The notes: generated by a model not told the origin, from the sequence alone. A stretch of 64,000 nucleotides of DNA from CALBPI01 sp039821645 (GCA_039821645.1 JBCBNU010000006.1:1-64000); one strand, 5' to 3'; shown: positions 38,298 through 47,971, counted from the stretch's first letter. Numbers and translations: made by a program.

Positions 38298-39206
38298 ATG
38301 AGTCAGGTACAAACAGCATCGCCGATCACCGTCAAACCGACGCCACCGGATGGAAACGGTTCTGTGCAGGTGCATATGGACCCGCAGGTTCAGATCGAGG
38401 GCGCTAAGGTTTTTGCTGTCTACGGCAAAGGTGGCATCGGCAAGAGCACCACATCATCGAATTTGTCTGCGGCGTTCTCGCAGCTGGGTAAGCGTGTCCT
38501 GCAGATCGGCTGTGATCCCAAACACGATTCCACGTTCACGCTGACAAAGTGTCTCGTGCCCACGGTAATCGATGTGCTCGAATCGGTGGAGTTCCATACT
38601 GAGGAGCTTCGCGTCGATGACTTCGTCTACGAGGGCTATAACGGCGTGATGTGCGTCGAAGCGGGCGGTCCGCCGGCGGGAACCGGCTGCGGTGGCTATG
38701 TTGTCGGACAAACTGTGCGTCTGCTGAAACAACACCATCTGCTCGAAGATACCGATGTGGTGATTTTCGATGTATTGGGTGATGTCGTTTGCGGCGGTTT
38801 TGCTGCCCCTTTGCAGCACGCAGACCGAGCGCTGATCGTAACGGCAAACGATTTCGATTCGATTTTTGCCATGAACCGGATCGTGGCCGCGATCGCCGCC
38901 AAGTCCAAAAACTACAACGTGCGACTCGGCGGTGTCATCGCCAACCGTAGTGCGGCCACCGAGCAGATCGATGGGTTCAACGAACGGATTGGCCTCGAGC
39001 GCATCGCTCATTTTCCTGACCTTGATGTGATTCGTCAGAGCCGTCTCAAGAAGTCGACACTGTTCGAGATGCCAGACTCACCTGAGCTGGCGGCGGTAAA
39101 GGAGGAATATCTGCAACTTGCCCGCCGACTTTGGGATGGCACTGAGCCGCAGACCGCGGTACCGATGAAAGACCGAGAGATCTTCGATTTCCTGGGGTTT
39201 GACTGA
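38298..39206 (+). CDS. bchL: Protochlorophyllide reductase Fe protein
   Basis: A 302-residue NifH-like ATPase that delivers electrons to BchNB. P-loop YGKGGIGKSTTSSNL at about 36-50; the two Cys that bridge a [4Fe-4S] cluster across the dimer are in GTGCGGY and DVVCGGF. It is led by a 34-bp gap with a small hairpin (stem 38272-38276/38280-38284). The stop overlaps the bchM start. Confidence 0.97.
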   Translation: MSQVQTASPITVKPTPPDGNGSVQVHMDPQVQIEGAKVFAVYGKGGIGKSTTSSNLSAAFSQLGKRVLQIGCDPKHDSTFTLTKCLVPTVIDVLESVEFHTEELRVDDFVYEGYNGVMCVEAGGPPAGTGCGGYVVGQTVRLLKQHHLLEDTDVVIFDVLGDVVCGGFAAPLQHADRALIVTANDFDSIFAMNRIVAAIAAKSKNYNVRLGGVIANRSAATEQIDGFNERIGLERIAHFPDLDVIRQSRLKKSTLFEMPDSPELAAVKEEYLQLARRLWDGTEPQTAVPMKDREIFDFLGFD

Positions 39207-39910
39207 TGGGTAATGCAACTTACGAACGGACTCGAGAGCGGCTGACCACGTATTTTGATCAGACCGCAGCAGAACAGTGGGCAAAACTCACCTCCGATGC
39301 ACCCGTTGGACGTGTGCGCGCGACCGTGCGTGCCGGCCGCGACGAGATGCGCGACACCATTCTCAGCTGGTTGCCACACGACCTGCGTGGGGCTCGGGTG
39401 CTCGATGCCGGGTGCGGCACTGGTGCGCTGGCGACTATCGCCGCCGCCAGGGGAGCTGACGTCGTTGCTGTTGATGTGTCTTCGACATTGATCGGGCTTG
39501 CGGCAGAGCGTGCACCGTCGATTCCCGGCGAGGGCAGTATCACCTTTATGGTTGGCGACATGGTCGACCCGAGTCTCGGTTTCTTCGACTTCGTCGTCGC
39601 GATGGATTCGTTGATTCATTACGAGCCTGCTGATATCGCGGAAACGCTTTCCGAGCTCGGTGGGCGCGCACGTCGTGGCATGATTTTCACGTTCGCGCCC
39701 AAAACACCGGCGCTGGCAGTAATGCACGCGGTAGGCCGCATCATTCCGAAGTCTGATGCGAGAGCGCCGTTCATCCGTCCGGTGTCCGAGTCACATATGC
39801 GTTATTGCATCGAGCGAGAAAAGGATCTCGATCGGTTCAAGATCGGGCGCACACGCCGGGTGAGCAGCGGATTCTATAAGTCCCAAGCGATGGAGATCAC
39901 ACGTACATGA
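39206..39910 (+). CDS. bchM: Mg-protoporphyrin IX methyltransferase
   Basis: A 234-residue SAM-dependent enzyme. SAM motif VLDAGCGTGALATIAAARGADVVAVD (starting near residue 63), then the BchM/ChlM marks FDFVVAMDSLIHYEPADI and MIFTFAPKTP. It makes the monomethyl ester used by AcsF. Overlaps bchL by 1 bp and the next gene by 4 bp. Confidence 0.96.
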   Translation: MGNATYERTRERLTTYFDQTAAEQWAKLTSDAPVGRVRATVRAGRDEMRDTILSWLPHDLRGARVLDAGCGTGALATIAAARGADVVAVDVSSTLIGLAAERAPSIPGEGSITFMVGDMVDPSLGFFDFVVAMDSLIHYEPADIAETLSELGGRARRGMIFTFAPKTPALAVMHAVGRIIPKSDARAPFIRPVSESHMRYCIEREKDLDRFKIGRTRRVSSGFYKSQAMEITRT

Positions 39911-41340
39911 TGCGATGGGCTGAAGGTTTGTCCCAGCGCTGGCGAGATGTCGCGCCAGCACTGCTGCCGTTTGCAGATGTTGCAAGCGAGGACCTACCTT
40001 TGTCCCGACTTCTGCGCCTTTCCTTGTTCCAGTTTTCGGTCGGTATGGCCGTGGTGCTGCTCAGCGGCACGCTGAATCGCGTGATGATCGTTGAGCTTGG
40101 TATTCCGGCTGCTCTGGTTGCCATCATGGTGGCGCTTCCGCTGCTCGCCGCACCGTTCCGCGCTTTGATCGGTTTCAATTCGGATAACCTGGTATCGCAT
40201 ATCGGTTGGCGCCGTGTGCCTTTTATCTGGTTTGGCACGATGATGCAGTTCGGCGGGTTCGCATTCATGCCGTTCGCATTGTTTGTGATGTCTGGCGATA
40301 CGCAGGGTCCGATCTGGGTTGGACACGCAGCCGCCGCACTCGCGTTCCTGCTGGTCGGTGCCGGGCTACATACAACGCAAACCGCAGGGTTGGCGCTCGC
40401 TACCGATGTATCGCCGAAAGAGGAGCGCCCGCGCGTCGTTGCGCTGCTCTTCGTGATGCTGCTGGTCGGTATGCTTGTGAGTGCGCTTATCTTCGGTCAG
40501 TTGCTTCAGGACTTCACGCACGTTCGACTGATTCGTGTGATTCAGGGTGCTGCGATGGTGACCTTGATCTTGAATGTCACCGCGCTGTGGAAGCAGGAGA
40601 CGATCGACCCAACGCGAACCCAACCGCGACCTGACCGTCCGAAATTCTCAGAAGCCTGGCAGAAGCTGCGCGAGGATCCGCGCTCAGGCCGATTACTGTT
40701 GGCACTGGGTATCGGCACGACCGGTTTCACGATGCAGGACATCCTGCTTGAGCCCTACGGTGCTGAGATTCTCGGCATGGGTGTTGCCGCCACCACCCAA
40801 CTGACGGCGACACTCTCGGCCGGCATGCTACTCGCTTTTTTTGCTTCCTCGCGATGGTTATCACGCGGTACCGATCCGCAACGTCTCGCTGCATTCGGCG
40901 CCTTGCTGGGTGCGATGGCTTTCTTGCTGGTGGCGATCGTTTCCGGCGTACGTATTCAAGCGCTCTTCCAGGTTGCCGTGTTTGGCATCGGTGTAGGGGC
41001 AGGACTTTTTTCAGTGGGCATGTTGGTCGGCGCGATGGATCTTGCGCGAGTCGCGGGCACTGGCCTGGCATTAGGTGCATGGGGCGCAGTGCAGGCGACT
41101 GCAACCGGCATTGGCGTGGCGGCCGGAGGTGCACTCCGGGATGTATTCGGCCACTGGATCGAATTGGGACGACTGGGGCCAGCGATAACAGACCCGGCCA
41201 CGGGTTACACGTTGGTTTATCAATTTGAAGTGTTTTTGCTCTTTGTCACATTGGTCGTGGTCGGCCCATTGGCAAAGTTCACGCGGGAGGCTGGTGCGGA
41301 CGCGGACGGACGATTGGGTCTAACGGAGTTTCCGCAGTAG
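39907..41340 (+). CDS. lhaA: LH1 assembly protein LhaA (PucC family)
   Basis: A 477-residue, 12-helix member of the bacteriochlorophyll-delivery family: LSRLLRLSLFQFSVGMAVVLLSGTLNRVMIVELGIPA and LIGFNSDN...GWRRVPFIWFG are typical. It is needed for LH1 assembly in Rhodobacter. A second member of the family lies at 30.0-31.3 kb. Next to puhA, as in other purple bacteria. Confidence 0.94.
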   Translation: MMRWAEGLSQRWRDVAPALLPFADVASEDLPLSRLLRLSLFQFSVGMAVVLLSGTLNRVMIVELGIPAALVAIMVALPLLAAPFRALIGFNSDNLVSHIGWRRVPFIWFGTMMQFGGFAFMPFALFVMSGDTQGPIWVGHAAAALAFLLVGAGLHTTQTAGLALATDVSPKEERPRVVALLFVMLLVGMLVSALIFGQLLQDFTHVRLIRVIQGAAMVTLILNVTALWKQETIDPTRTQPRPDRPKFSEAWQKLREDPRSGRLLLALGIGTTGFTMQDILLEPYGAEILGMGVAATTQLTATLSAGMLLAFFASSRWLSRGTDPQRLAAFGALLGAMAFLLVAIVSGVRIQALFQVAVFGIGVGAGLFSVGMLVGAMDLARVAGTGLALGAWGAVQATATGIGVAAGGALRDVFGHWIELGRLGPAITDPATGYTLVYQFEVFLLFVTLVVVGPLAKFTREAGADADGRLGLTEFPQ

Positions 41341-41358
41341 CCGTTAAGGAGTCATGTT

Positions 41359-42144
41359 ATGGCAAATGATTTGGTAGGTTCAATCGATCTCGTTGAGATC
41401 CTTTTTACCCTGTTCTGGTTGTTCTTTTTCGGACTGGTGTTCTACATCCAGCGCGAAGGTCGCAGGGAAGGTTACCCCGTGATGCACGAGAACCCTGACG
41501 GTTCGGTCCGCTTGGGACCCAATCCGGACGTTGTGGACAACAAGAAGGTTTTTCTTCCCCAGCACGGTGGTGAAGCAGCTGTACCGCGTCCGATTAACAT
41601 GGATTTCGATGCGGAAATCGCAGCGACGCCCGCCGGCCGGTTCCCGGGCGCACCTTATGTGCCGACAGGTGATCCACTGGTTGACGGCATTGGGCCAGCT
41701 GCATGGTCCGAGCGCGAAGACACGCCGGATCTCTGCTATGACGGGAATCCCCGTATCGTTCCGATGCGCAACAACCCCACCTTCCACATAGACTCCAGAG
41801 ACCCCGATCCGCGTGGGAAAGCTGTGGTCACTGCAGATGGCAAGACGGTGGGTTCGGTTACCGATGCCTGGATAGATCTCCCGGAACCCATGATCGTCTA
41901 TCTGGAGGTCGCTCTGGATGAGAGTGTCGGTACCGGCAACGTGCTCGTGCCGTTCGCGTTTGTCGACATCAGCAAGAAACGTGACACTATCCTCGTGGAG
42001 GCCGTCATGGCAGAGCAGTTCGCTCGCGCGCCGCGCATTAAAGAAGCGGATACAGTCACTCTACTCGAGGAAGACAAGATTCAGGGTTACTTCGGCGGCG
42101 GTAAGCTGCTGGCAACCCCTGAACGGTCTGAGCCACTGATATGA
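41359..42144 (+). CDS. puhA: Reaction centre H subunit
   Basis: A 261-residue protein with a single N-terminal membrane helix (LVEILFTLFWLFFFGLVFYIQREGRREGYP) and a cytoplasmic PRC-barrel. VPMRNNPTFHIDSRDPDPRG is the conserved H-subunit stretch lining the quinone side. The ribosome-binding site AAGGAG precedes ATG 41359. The stop overlaps the puhBC start by 4 bp. Confidence 0.97.
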   Translation: MANDLVGSIDLVEILFTLFWLFFFGLVFYIQREGRREGYPVMHENPDGSVRLGPNPDVVDNKKVFLPQHGGEAAVPRPINMDFDAEIAATPAGRFPGAPYVPTGDPLVDGIGPAAWSEREDTPDLCYDGNPRIVPMRNNPTFHIDSRDPDPRGKAVVTADGKTVGSVTDAWIDLPEPMIVYLEVALDESVGTGNVLVPFAFVDISKKRDTILVEAVMAEQFARAPRIKEADTVTLLEEDKIQGYFGGGKLLATPERSEPLI

Positions 42145-43262
42145 GCGTCGACGCTGGCCGAATTCGGGGCGCTTTGGACAGCGACGATGTTCATGTTGGA
42201 GAACGTGTTCTGTGGCAGGGAGGGCCTGCGCCCTCTCTGCTAGCACGGCATGCGTTACACGTCAGAAAAGTAGCACTCTATTTTGTGTTGCTGCTGCTTT
42301 GGCGCGTCGGTAACACACTGTACGGCGGTGGTACGTGGGGCGATGTAGCGCAAACCTCAACGACCACAATCCTGTTCGGCGTAACGCTATGTTCGATGTT
42401 GTGGATTTACGCGCGCTGGGCAGAACGTTCGACTACCTACACAATTACCGATAAGCGGATCGCAATTCGAACGGGTGTCGCGTTACAGATTACTGTCACG
42501 ATACCGCTCGAAAAGATCGAGAGCGCCGGACTGATCCCGCGCGGCGATACTGGCGGCGATGTCGTCTTGCATACTGCCAGAGATGCTCGTGTTGCTTATT
42601 TTGTGTTGTGGCCGAGTGTTCAGCCTTTCACGATTCGTCACCCAAGACCCATGCTTCGGTGTCTTGAAGACGCGCGCAGTGCAGCTGATGCAATAAAGTC
42701 CGCGATTGAAGCAGATATGCGTCATCAGGCGCCTAAAAGCCAACCTCTCGAGCCGTGGCTGCACGACGACGATGGCGAACCGGATGATCATCACGACAAC
42801 ATGTTGTCGACGGTGCCACTACGTGTGATGGGCGCTTTCGCGCTACTTGCCATACTCGGTGTCGCATGGCAGCAATACTTCGTGAATCCGAACGCAGATG
42901 GTCAGGCCTACGTGGAATCGCGAGTCCTGGCCAAATCACTAACACTACGCTTCGTGAATCTTCCGGATGGTTCGATGTCGGTACAAGAAATCGACGGGCG
43001 TGTCCGCGCGGTCGTGCCCTCCGGTGATCTACCGTTCATGCAAGTCACCGTTCGCGGTCTGGTGCAGGAGAGAGAGGTGCTTGAGGCGGATATGAATCCC
43101 GGGTTTGAGCTACGGCAATATGAGGACAGAACCAGCGAGTTTGTCGATCTGTCGACCGGTCGTCGTATCGATTTACGAGCTTTTGGTCAAGATCCCGCCG
43201 GTCAATTTACATGGCTCTTTGATACTGAGCCAGCGGCGCCGAGCGTCGCAGATACGCAATAG
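42141..43262 (+). CDS. puhBC: Fused PuhB-PuhC photosynthetic complex assembly protein
   Basis: 373 residues in one frame. Residues 1-195 are PuhB: GERVLWQGGPAPSLLARHALHVR, two membrane helices (about 45-60, 76-92), a PH-like part (TYTITDKRIAIRTG), and PMLRCLEDARSAADAI. An acidic linker (HDDDGEPDDHHD, about 208-219) leads to PuhC: one helix at about 226-244, LRFVNLPDGSMSV, VTVRGLVQEREV, and TGRRIDLRAFGQ. Both normally are separate genes (about 215 and 150 residues). There is an internal ATG at 42801 but no good ribosome-binding site before it, so a true fusion is likely. Both parts aid reaction-centre and LH1 assembly. Confidence 0.88.
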   Translation: MSVDAGRIRGALDSDDVHVGERVLWQGGPAPSLLARHALHVRKVALYFVLLLLWRVGNTLYGGGTWGDVAQTSTTTILFGVTLCSMLWIYARWAERSTTYTITDKRIAIRTGVALQITVTIPLEKIESAGLIPRGDTGGDVVLHTARDARVAYFVLWPSVQPFTIRHPRPMLRCLEDARSAADAIKSAIEADMRHQAPKSQPLEPWLHDDDGEPDDHHDNMLSTVPLRVMGAFALLAILGVAWQQYFVNPNADGQAYVESRVLAKSLTLRFVNLPDGSMSVQEIDGRVRAVVPSGDLPFMQVTVRGLVQEREVLEADMNPGFELRQYEDRTSEFVDLSTGRRIDLRAFGQDPAGQFTWLFDTEPAAPSVADTQ

Positions 43263-43274
43263 GAGGGCAGGACC

Positions 43275-44342
43275 ATGTCTGAATCCGCGAAAGACTTGTC
43301 AGGTGTCAACGAATCGACCCGGGAAGCACATAAAGAGACTGTGCTTGCGCCGCGGTTCTATAAAACCGATACGGCCGCGATGGATGCGCTGGACTTCACA
43401 CCGATCCGAAAGGAATGGGATGCCTTGATGGCGGAGTTCGCAAGCGATACGAACAAGAACCACTTCAAGCGCGACGAAAACTTCAAGGACGAAATCAAGA
43501 GCCTCTCGCCAGAGCTGTTTGAGGAATTCATCGGGTTTCTGGTGTCTTCGGTGACTTCCGAGTATTCCGGTTGTGCGCTATACGCGGATATCAAGAAGGC
43601 GGTGGACAACCCCGACGTGAAATCGGTCATGGCATACATGGCCCGTGACGAGGCGCGACACGCGAGCTTCATCAATCGTACCCTCGAGGATTACGGGCGG
43701 CCGGTTAACCTGAGTTTCTTGCGGCAGGAAAAGAAGTACACATTCTTCAAGCCAAAGTACATCTTCTACGCGACCTACTTGTCGGAAAAAATCGGATACG
43801 CGCGCTACATCAAAATCTTCCGATTGATTGAGGCGCATCCGGAACGTCGTTTCCATCCGATCTTCCGTTGGTTTGAGCGCTGGTGTAACGATGAGTTTCG
43901 CCATGGCGAGGTATTTGCGCTTATTTTGCGGGCGAATCCACACTTGCTGCGCGGACACAACTTGCTTTGGATTCGCTTCTTCCTAATAGCTGTGTTCGCC
44001 ACGATGTATGTGCGTGACCATGCTCGCCCTGCAATGCACGACGCTTTCGGCGTTACACCGACCGAGTACGACCGGGATGTTATTGCCATTACATCCGAGA
44101 TCACTAAACAGATCTTCCCGTTTACACTCAACCTTGACGATGAGCGTCTGTGGCGGGGATTCGAGCGCTTGCGCGAGATCAGTGAGGCGAGCGAACGTGC
44201 CAAGGCGCAGGGCGGAGTTATGGGCAAACTGACCGGTGCCTGGTGTGCGCTGAAGGGTGTTGTCATCTTCGGAAGACTGTTCATGCTACCGGTCCGTCGG
44301 CACGAATTGCCCAAAGAGGTTCGTCTGGCGCCGAGCTGGTAG
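43275..44342 (+). CDS. acsF: Aerobic Mg-protoporphyrin monomethyl ester cyclase
   Basis: A 355-residue di-iron oxygenase that forms ring E with O2. Iron ligands: ARDEARHASF and NDEFRHGEVF, the two ExxH parts of the ferritin-like site. Ribosome-binding site AGGAGGG, 12 bp after puhBC. The anaerobic alternative, BchE, is not in the window, so this step depends on oxygen as far as can be seen. Confidence 0.96.
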   Translation: MSESAKDLSGVNESTREAHKETVLAPRFYKTDTAAMDALDFTPIRKEWDALMAEFASDTNKNHFKRDENFKDEIKSLSPELFEEFIGFLVSSVTSEYSGCALYADIKKAVDNPDVKSVMAYMARDEARHASFINRTLEDYGRPVNLSFLRQEKKYTFFKPKYIFYATYLSEKIGYARYIKIFRLIEAHPERRFHPIFRWFERWCNDEFRHGEVFALILRANPHLLRGHNLLWIRFFLIAVFATMYVRDHARPAMHDAFGVTPTEYDRDVIAITSEITKQIFPFTLNLDDERLWRGFERLREISEASERAKAQGGVMGKLTGAWCALKGVVIFGRLFMLPVRRHELPKEVRLAPSW

Positions 44343-44361
44343 GACGATCGAGCGCTTGTCG

Positions 44362-45216
44362 ATGGTCTATTTTTGGCCAACCGTTTTCGCATTGGCGCTT
44401 TGGTGGTCCAGCACGTTGATTCTGCTCAAGCGGATCAAAATGCCGGACTCGAGACGCGCCGGAACGCTGACAGCCGCATGGGTCGTATTGTTGGTGGGTG
44501 TGGTGCTGTTCGGGTTCAGTCTGACGCTTGCCACGCCCCTTGGGGCTTGTATGGCGTTCGCTGGCGCGTTGGCGATCTGGTGTTGGCATGAGGCGGTTTA
44601 TCTGCTCGGGTTTCTCACTGGACCACGACCGCTCGCTTGCCCGCCCGAGTCCACTGGGCCAGAACGTTTTCGATATGGCATCGCGGCAAGTCTCTATCAC
44701 GAGCTTGCCGTGTTATTCACCGTTGGCTTGCTCTGGTGGTGGTCCGCGGGAGCCGACAACGCGCTCGGTGCGAAAGTGTTGACGGCTTTGTGGCTGCTGC
44801 GTTGGAGCACGAAAATCAATATTTTCTTCGGGGTCGCGAATTTGCACACGGAGTTCTGGCCCGAGCGACTCCGTTATCTTGAGTCCTACGTCGGTGAACA
44901 ACCCAATCGTTCTGCGATGCTCTTCTCTGGCGTGCTCATCACGTTGCTCGCGGCATGGGCGGTGGTTTCCGGAAGTGCATCAAACAGTCTGGCGGCGCCC
45001 GGTTACTCAGCGACTGCAACTGTTCTGTTGCTGACGCTCATCGTTTTGGGAGCAATAGAGCACGTGCTGCTTGCGTTGCGCGTCAAGGACGAGTGGTTGT
45101 GGTCGCTCGCGGTCGAACCGTCGACCGAGGCGGCACCGATTTCGGTGCGGGCATCGCTTGCGACGGACGGCAAACTTCCTAACATCAAGAATCAGAAGCC
45201 AACCGGCAAGACATGA
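44362..45216 (+). CDS. puhE: Photosynthetic complex assembly protein PuhE
   Basis: A 284-residue membrane protein of the PuhE (DUF3623) family with about seven helices. Marks: WPTVFALALWWSSTLILL, CWHEAVYLLGFLTGPRPLACP, and LLRWSTKINIFFGVANLHTEFWPERLRYLESY. It influences reaction-centre and pigment levels in Rhodobacter. Start at ATG 44362; the stop overlaps bchI by 4 bp. Confidence 0.92.
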   Translation: MVYFWPTVFALALWWSSTLILLKRIKMPDSRRAGTLTAAWVVLLVGVVLFGFSLTLATPLGACMAFAGALAIWCWHEAVYLLGFLTGPRPLACPPESTGPERFRYGIAASLYHELAVLFTVGLLWWWSAGADNALGAKVLTALWLLRWSTKINIFFGVANLHTEFWPERLRYLESYVGEQPNRSAMLFSGVLITLLAAWAVVSGSASNSLAAPGYSATATVLLLTLIVLGAIEHVLLALRVKDEWLWSLAVEPSTEAAPISVRASLATDGKLPNIKNQKPTGKT

Positions 45217-46223
45217 GTTCCAGCACACCCCGTAAGCCATTCCCGTTCACTGCAATTGTCGGCCAGGACGAAATGAAGCAAGCGATTCTCATCGCTGCGG
45301 TCGATCCTAGCGTCGGCGGTGTACTGGTGTTCGGTGATCGCGGCACGGGTAAGTCGACCGCAGTGCGAGCGCTTGCCGGACTGCTTCCCAAGATGGCCGT
45401 GATCGCCGACTCGCCGTATAACCTCGAGCCGGACCCCTCGACAGCGAAAAAGGCGGCGCAAAAGGTGAAGCAGGTGCCGGTGCCGGTCGTGGATATGCCG
45501 CTGGGTGCAACAGAGGATCGTGTTGTTGGCGCTCTGGACCTTGAGCGCGCTCTCGCGCATGGGGAAAAGGCGTTTGAACCAGGGTTGTTGGCGAGAGCCA
45601 ATCGCGGTTTTCTCTATATCGACGAAGTGAATCTGCTCGAGGACCATCTGGTCGATTTGCTGCTCGATGTTGCCGCTTCCGGTGAGAATTTAGTCGAGCG
45701 CGAAGGATTGAGCGTGCGCCACCCGGCGCGATTTGTCTTGGTTGGCAGCGGCAACCCCGAGGAGGGCGAGCTGCGACCACAGTTGCTGGATCGCTTTGGC
45801 CTCAGCGTGGATGTGCGAACACCGCGCGAGATGAAAGACCGTATCGAGATCATTCGTCGACGCGATGATTACGAACAAGACCCTGCCGGGTTCTGCCGGC
45901 GCTGGGCACGTCGGGAAGGCGCTGTGCGTCGGAAGATAGCGAAAGCGCGCGAACTGTTGAGCGATATGCAGGTCCCGGAAAGCGTGCTCGAGGTCGCGGC
46001 GACCCTGTGTGTCGGCCTCGGCACGGATGGCTTGCGTGGGGAGCTGACGTTAGTCCGGGCAGCTCGAGCCAGCGCCGCGCTTGCAGGCAGGAGTGAGGTG
46101 ACGCCTGACGATGTGCGCGACGTTGCGCAGTTGGCACTGCGCCACCGATTGCGACGGGATCCGCTCGACGATACCGATGCGAGTGTGCGGGTCGCACGCG
46201 CACTGGAAACGCTGGATGCCTGA
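45213..46223 (+). CDS. bchI: Mg-chelatase ATPase subunit I
   Basis: A 336-residue AAA+ protein. Walker A GDRGTGKSTAVRAL near 38-51; Walker B GFLYIDEVNLLEDHLVD; sensor GSGNPEEGELRPQLLDRF. It works with BchD and BchH to insert Mg2+ into protoporphyrin IX. bchD follows with a 1-bp overlap. The catalytic partner gene bchH is not in the window. Confidence 0.97.
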   Translation: MSSSTPRKPFPFTAIVGQDEMKQAILIAAVDPSVGGVLVFGDRGTGKSTAVRALAGLLPKMAVIADSPYNLEPDPSTAKKAAQKVKQVPVPVVDMPLGATEDRVVGALDLERALAHGEKAFEPGLLARANRGFLYIDEVNLLEDHLVDLLLDVAASGENLVEREGLSVRHPARFVLVGSGNPEEGELRPQLLDRFGLSVDVRTPREMKDRIEIIRRRDDYEQDPAGFCRRWARREGAVRRKIAKARELLSDMQVPESVLEVAATLCVGLGTDGLRGELTLVRAARASAALAGRSEVTPDDVRDVAQLALRHRLRRDPLDDTDASVRVARALETLDA

Positions 46224-47971
46224 TGTCGGGACTTCGAGCGACCACCGCCGAGTATGCTGCACTGGCACTATCCGTCGTCGCAGCGGCGGGTCCTCACCTC
46301 AGCGGTGTCTGGTTGCGGTCCCAGGCCGGGCCCGCGCGCCGGCGGTGGTTGGAAATACTGCACGAGATGGCGGGCTCTCGTGCATGGCAGAGAGTTCCCG
46401 CCAGCGCTGATGAAGATCGCTTGCTCGGCGGGCTCGATTTAGGCGCTACGCTAAATTCGGGGCGACCCGTCCTGATGAAAGGGCTACTTGCAGAATCCAA
46501 CGGTGGCTTTCTTGAGCTACGGATGGCGGAGCGCCAAAGCCCGGCGGCGATTTCGGCCATCTGCGCGACGCTGGATTCGGAGTCGCTCCGCCTGGAGCGT
46601 GATGGATTCAGCCGCGAGTTCACGGTGCGTTGTTGCGTTGTCGCCTGCGATGAAGCCAGAGGCGATGACGATCCGCTGGACTCGCGATTGGCGGATCGTT
46701 TGGGCGTGGTCGTTAACCTTGATTCATTATCTGCGAGAGCGATCGGGTCAGCTTTGTTGCCGGTATCCCCCGACGAGGCAGCGTTGCTTTGGCAGGCAGT
46801 CGCGGTCGATGAGGTGGCGATATCGGAGTGGCAGCGAATCGCCGAAGCGCTCGCGATTCGCTCGCCGAGGGCAGTGTTCGCGGCGATGACGGTGGCAAGG
46901 GCGCTAGCCGCACTGCATGGCAGGGATACGCTCGATGATCAGGACGTGATCGATGCAGCCGCGTTGTGCTTGATTGCGCGAGTGCCCGGTGCGCTCGAGC
47001 AGCTGCTTACACCACCGCAGGAAGCCGAGCCCCCACCAGAGGCCAGGGACATTCCGCCCGATGAGGCGCCGTCTGAAGGCGAGGACTCAAGTACAGACTC
47101 AGGTGGTCGCCGTCCGGATGAAGTGGCGGCAGCTGCGGCGGCAGTGCTGCCGGATCAGCTGCTGGCCGGACTCGTCTCGGAGCAGTCGCGCACGGCCAGG
47201 CAAAAAGCCGGCGGTAATGCTGCGTCGAACATGGAAGGAGGCGTGCGCGGTAAGCCTATGCCCTCACGCAGCGGTATGCCGACCGGCGGTAAACGGCTCG
47301 ATGTCCTGGCGACCCTGAAGACCGCTGCGCCTTGGCAGCGTGTGCGGGGCGGCGAGCCCGGACGGCTGCGGATTGTGAAATCGGATCTTCGCATCCGCAA
47401 GTTCACCGAACAGACCCGCACCACAACGATTTTTGTCGTCGATGCCTCCGGGTCGGCAGCGGTGCAAAGGCTAGGAGAAACCAAGGGCGCGATCGAGTTA
47501 TTGCTTGCAGAGTGTTACGTGCGGCGCGATCAGGTCGCGCTGGTTGCGTTTCGAGGTTCACAAGCGGAGTTGCTATTGCCAGCGACACGCTCACTGGTGC
47601 GCGCGAAGCGTGCGCTATCGGCTTTGCCTGGCGGCGGTGGTACACCACTCGCATCTGGCTTGCGCCTTGCAACGCAGGTTGCGGATGGCGCCCTGAAGCG
47701 AGGTGAGACGCCAGTACTTGTGCTGTTGAGTGACGGTCGAGGGAACATCACACTGGACGGCGATCCTGATCCTGCACTGGCCACCGAGCAAGCATTAGCC
47801 GTCGCAAACGAAATCGCGGCAAGGGGTTACACCGCGCTGTCCATCGACACGGGTAGGCGCGGCTCGGCACGTGGTCGCAAGCTTGCGGACGCTATGGGTG
47901 CGCGTTATCTCGCGTTGCCATTCGCGGATGCGACACAAGTGACCGACGCTGTGCGCGAGGTGGCGGCATGA
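46223..47971 (+). CDS. bchD: Mg-chelatase subunit D
   Basis: A 582-residue protein: a degenerate AAA+ domain without a good Walker A (1-260), an acidic Pro/Glu-rich linker (about 265-300), and a C-terminal integrin-I/VWA domain with the MIDAS DASGSAA near 413 and LPGGGGTPLASGL. It forms the motor complex with BchI. It overlaps bchO by 4 bp. Confidence 0.95.
   Translation: MSGLRATTAEYAALALSVVAAAGPHLSGVWLRSQAGPARRRWLEILHEMAGSRAWQRVPASADEDRLLGGLDLGATLNSGRPVLMKGLLAESNGGFLELRMAERQSPAAISAICATLDSESLRLERDGFSREFTVRCCVVACDEARGDDDPLDSRLADRLGVVVNLDSLSARAIGSALLPVSPDEAALLWQAVAVDEVAISEWQRIAEALAIRSPRAVFAAMTVARALAALHGRDTLDDQDVIDAAALCLIARVPGALEQLLTPPQEAEPPPEARDIPPDEAPSEGEDSSTDSGGRRPDEVAAAAAAVLPDQLLAGLVSEQSRTARQKAGGNAASNMEGGVRGKPMPSRSGMPTGGKRLDVLATLKTAAPWQRVRGGEPGRLRIVKSDLRIRKFTEQTRTTTIFVVDASGSAAVQRLGETKGAIELLLAECYVRRDQVALVAFRGSQAELLLPATRSLVRAKRALSALPGGGGTPLASGLRLATQVADGALKRGETPVLVLLSDGRGNITLDGDPDPALATEQALAVANEIAARGYTALSIDTGRRGSARGRKLADAMGARYLALPFADATQVTDAVREVAA

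Noticed and set aside
42801..43262. Separate puhC gene starting at the internal ATG
   Set aside because: No ribosome-binding site precedes this ATG and the frame with puhB is unbroken, so a fusion is the simpler reading.
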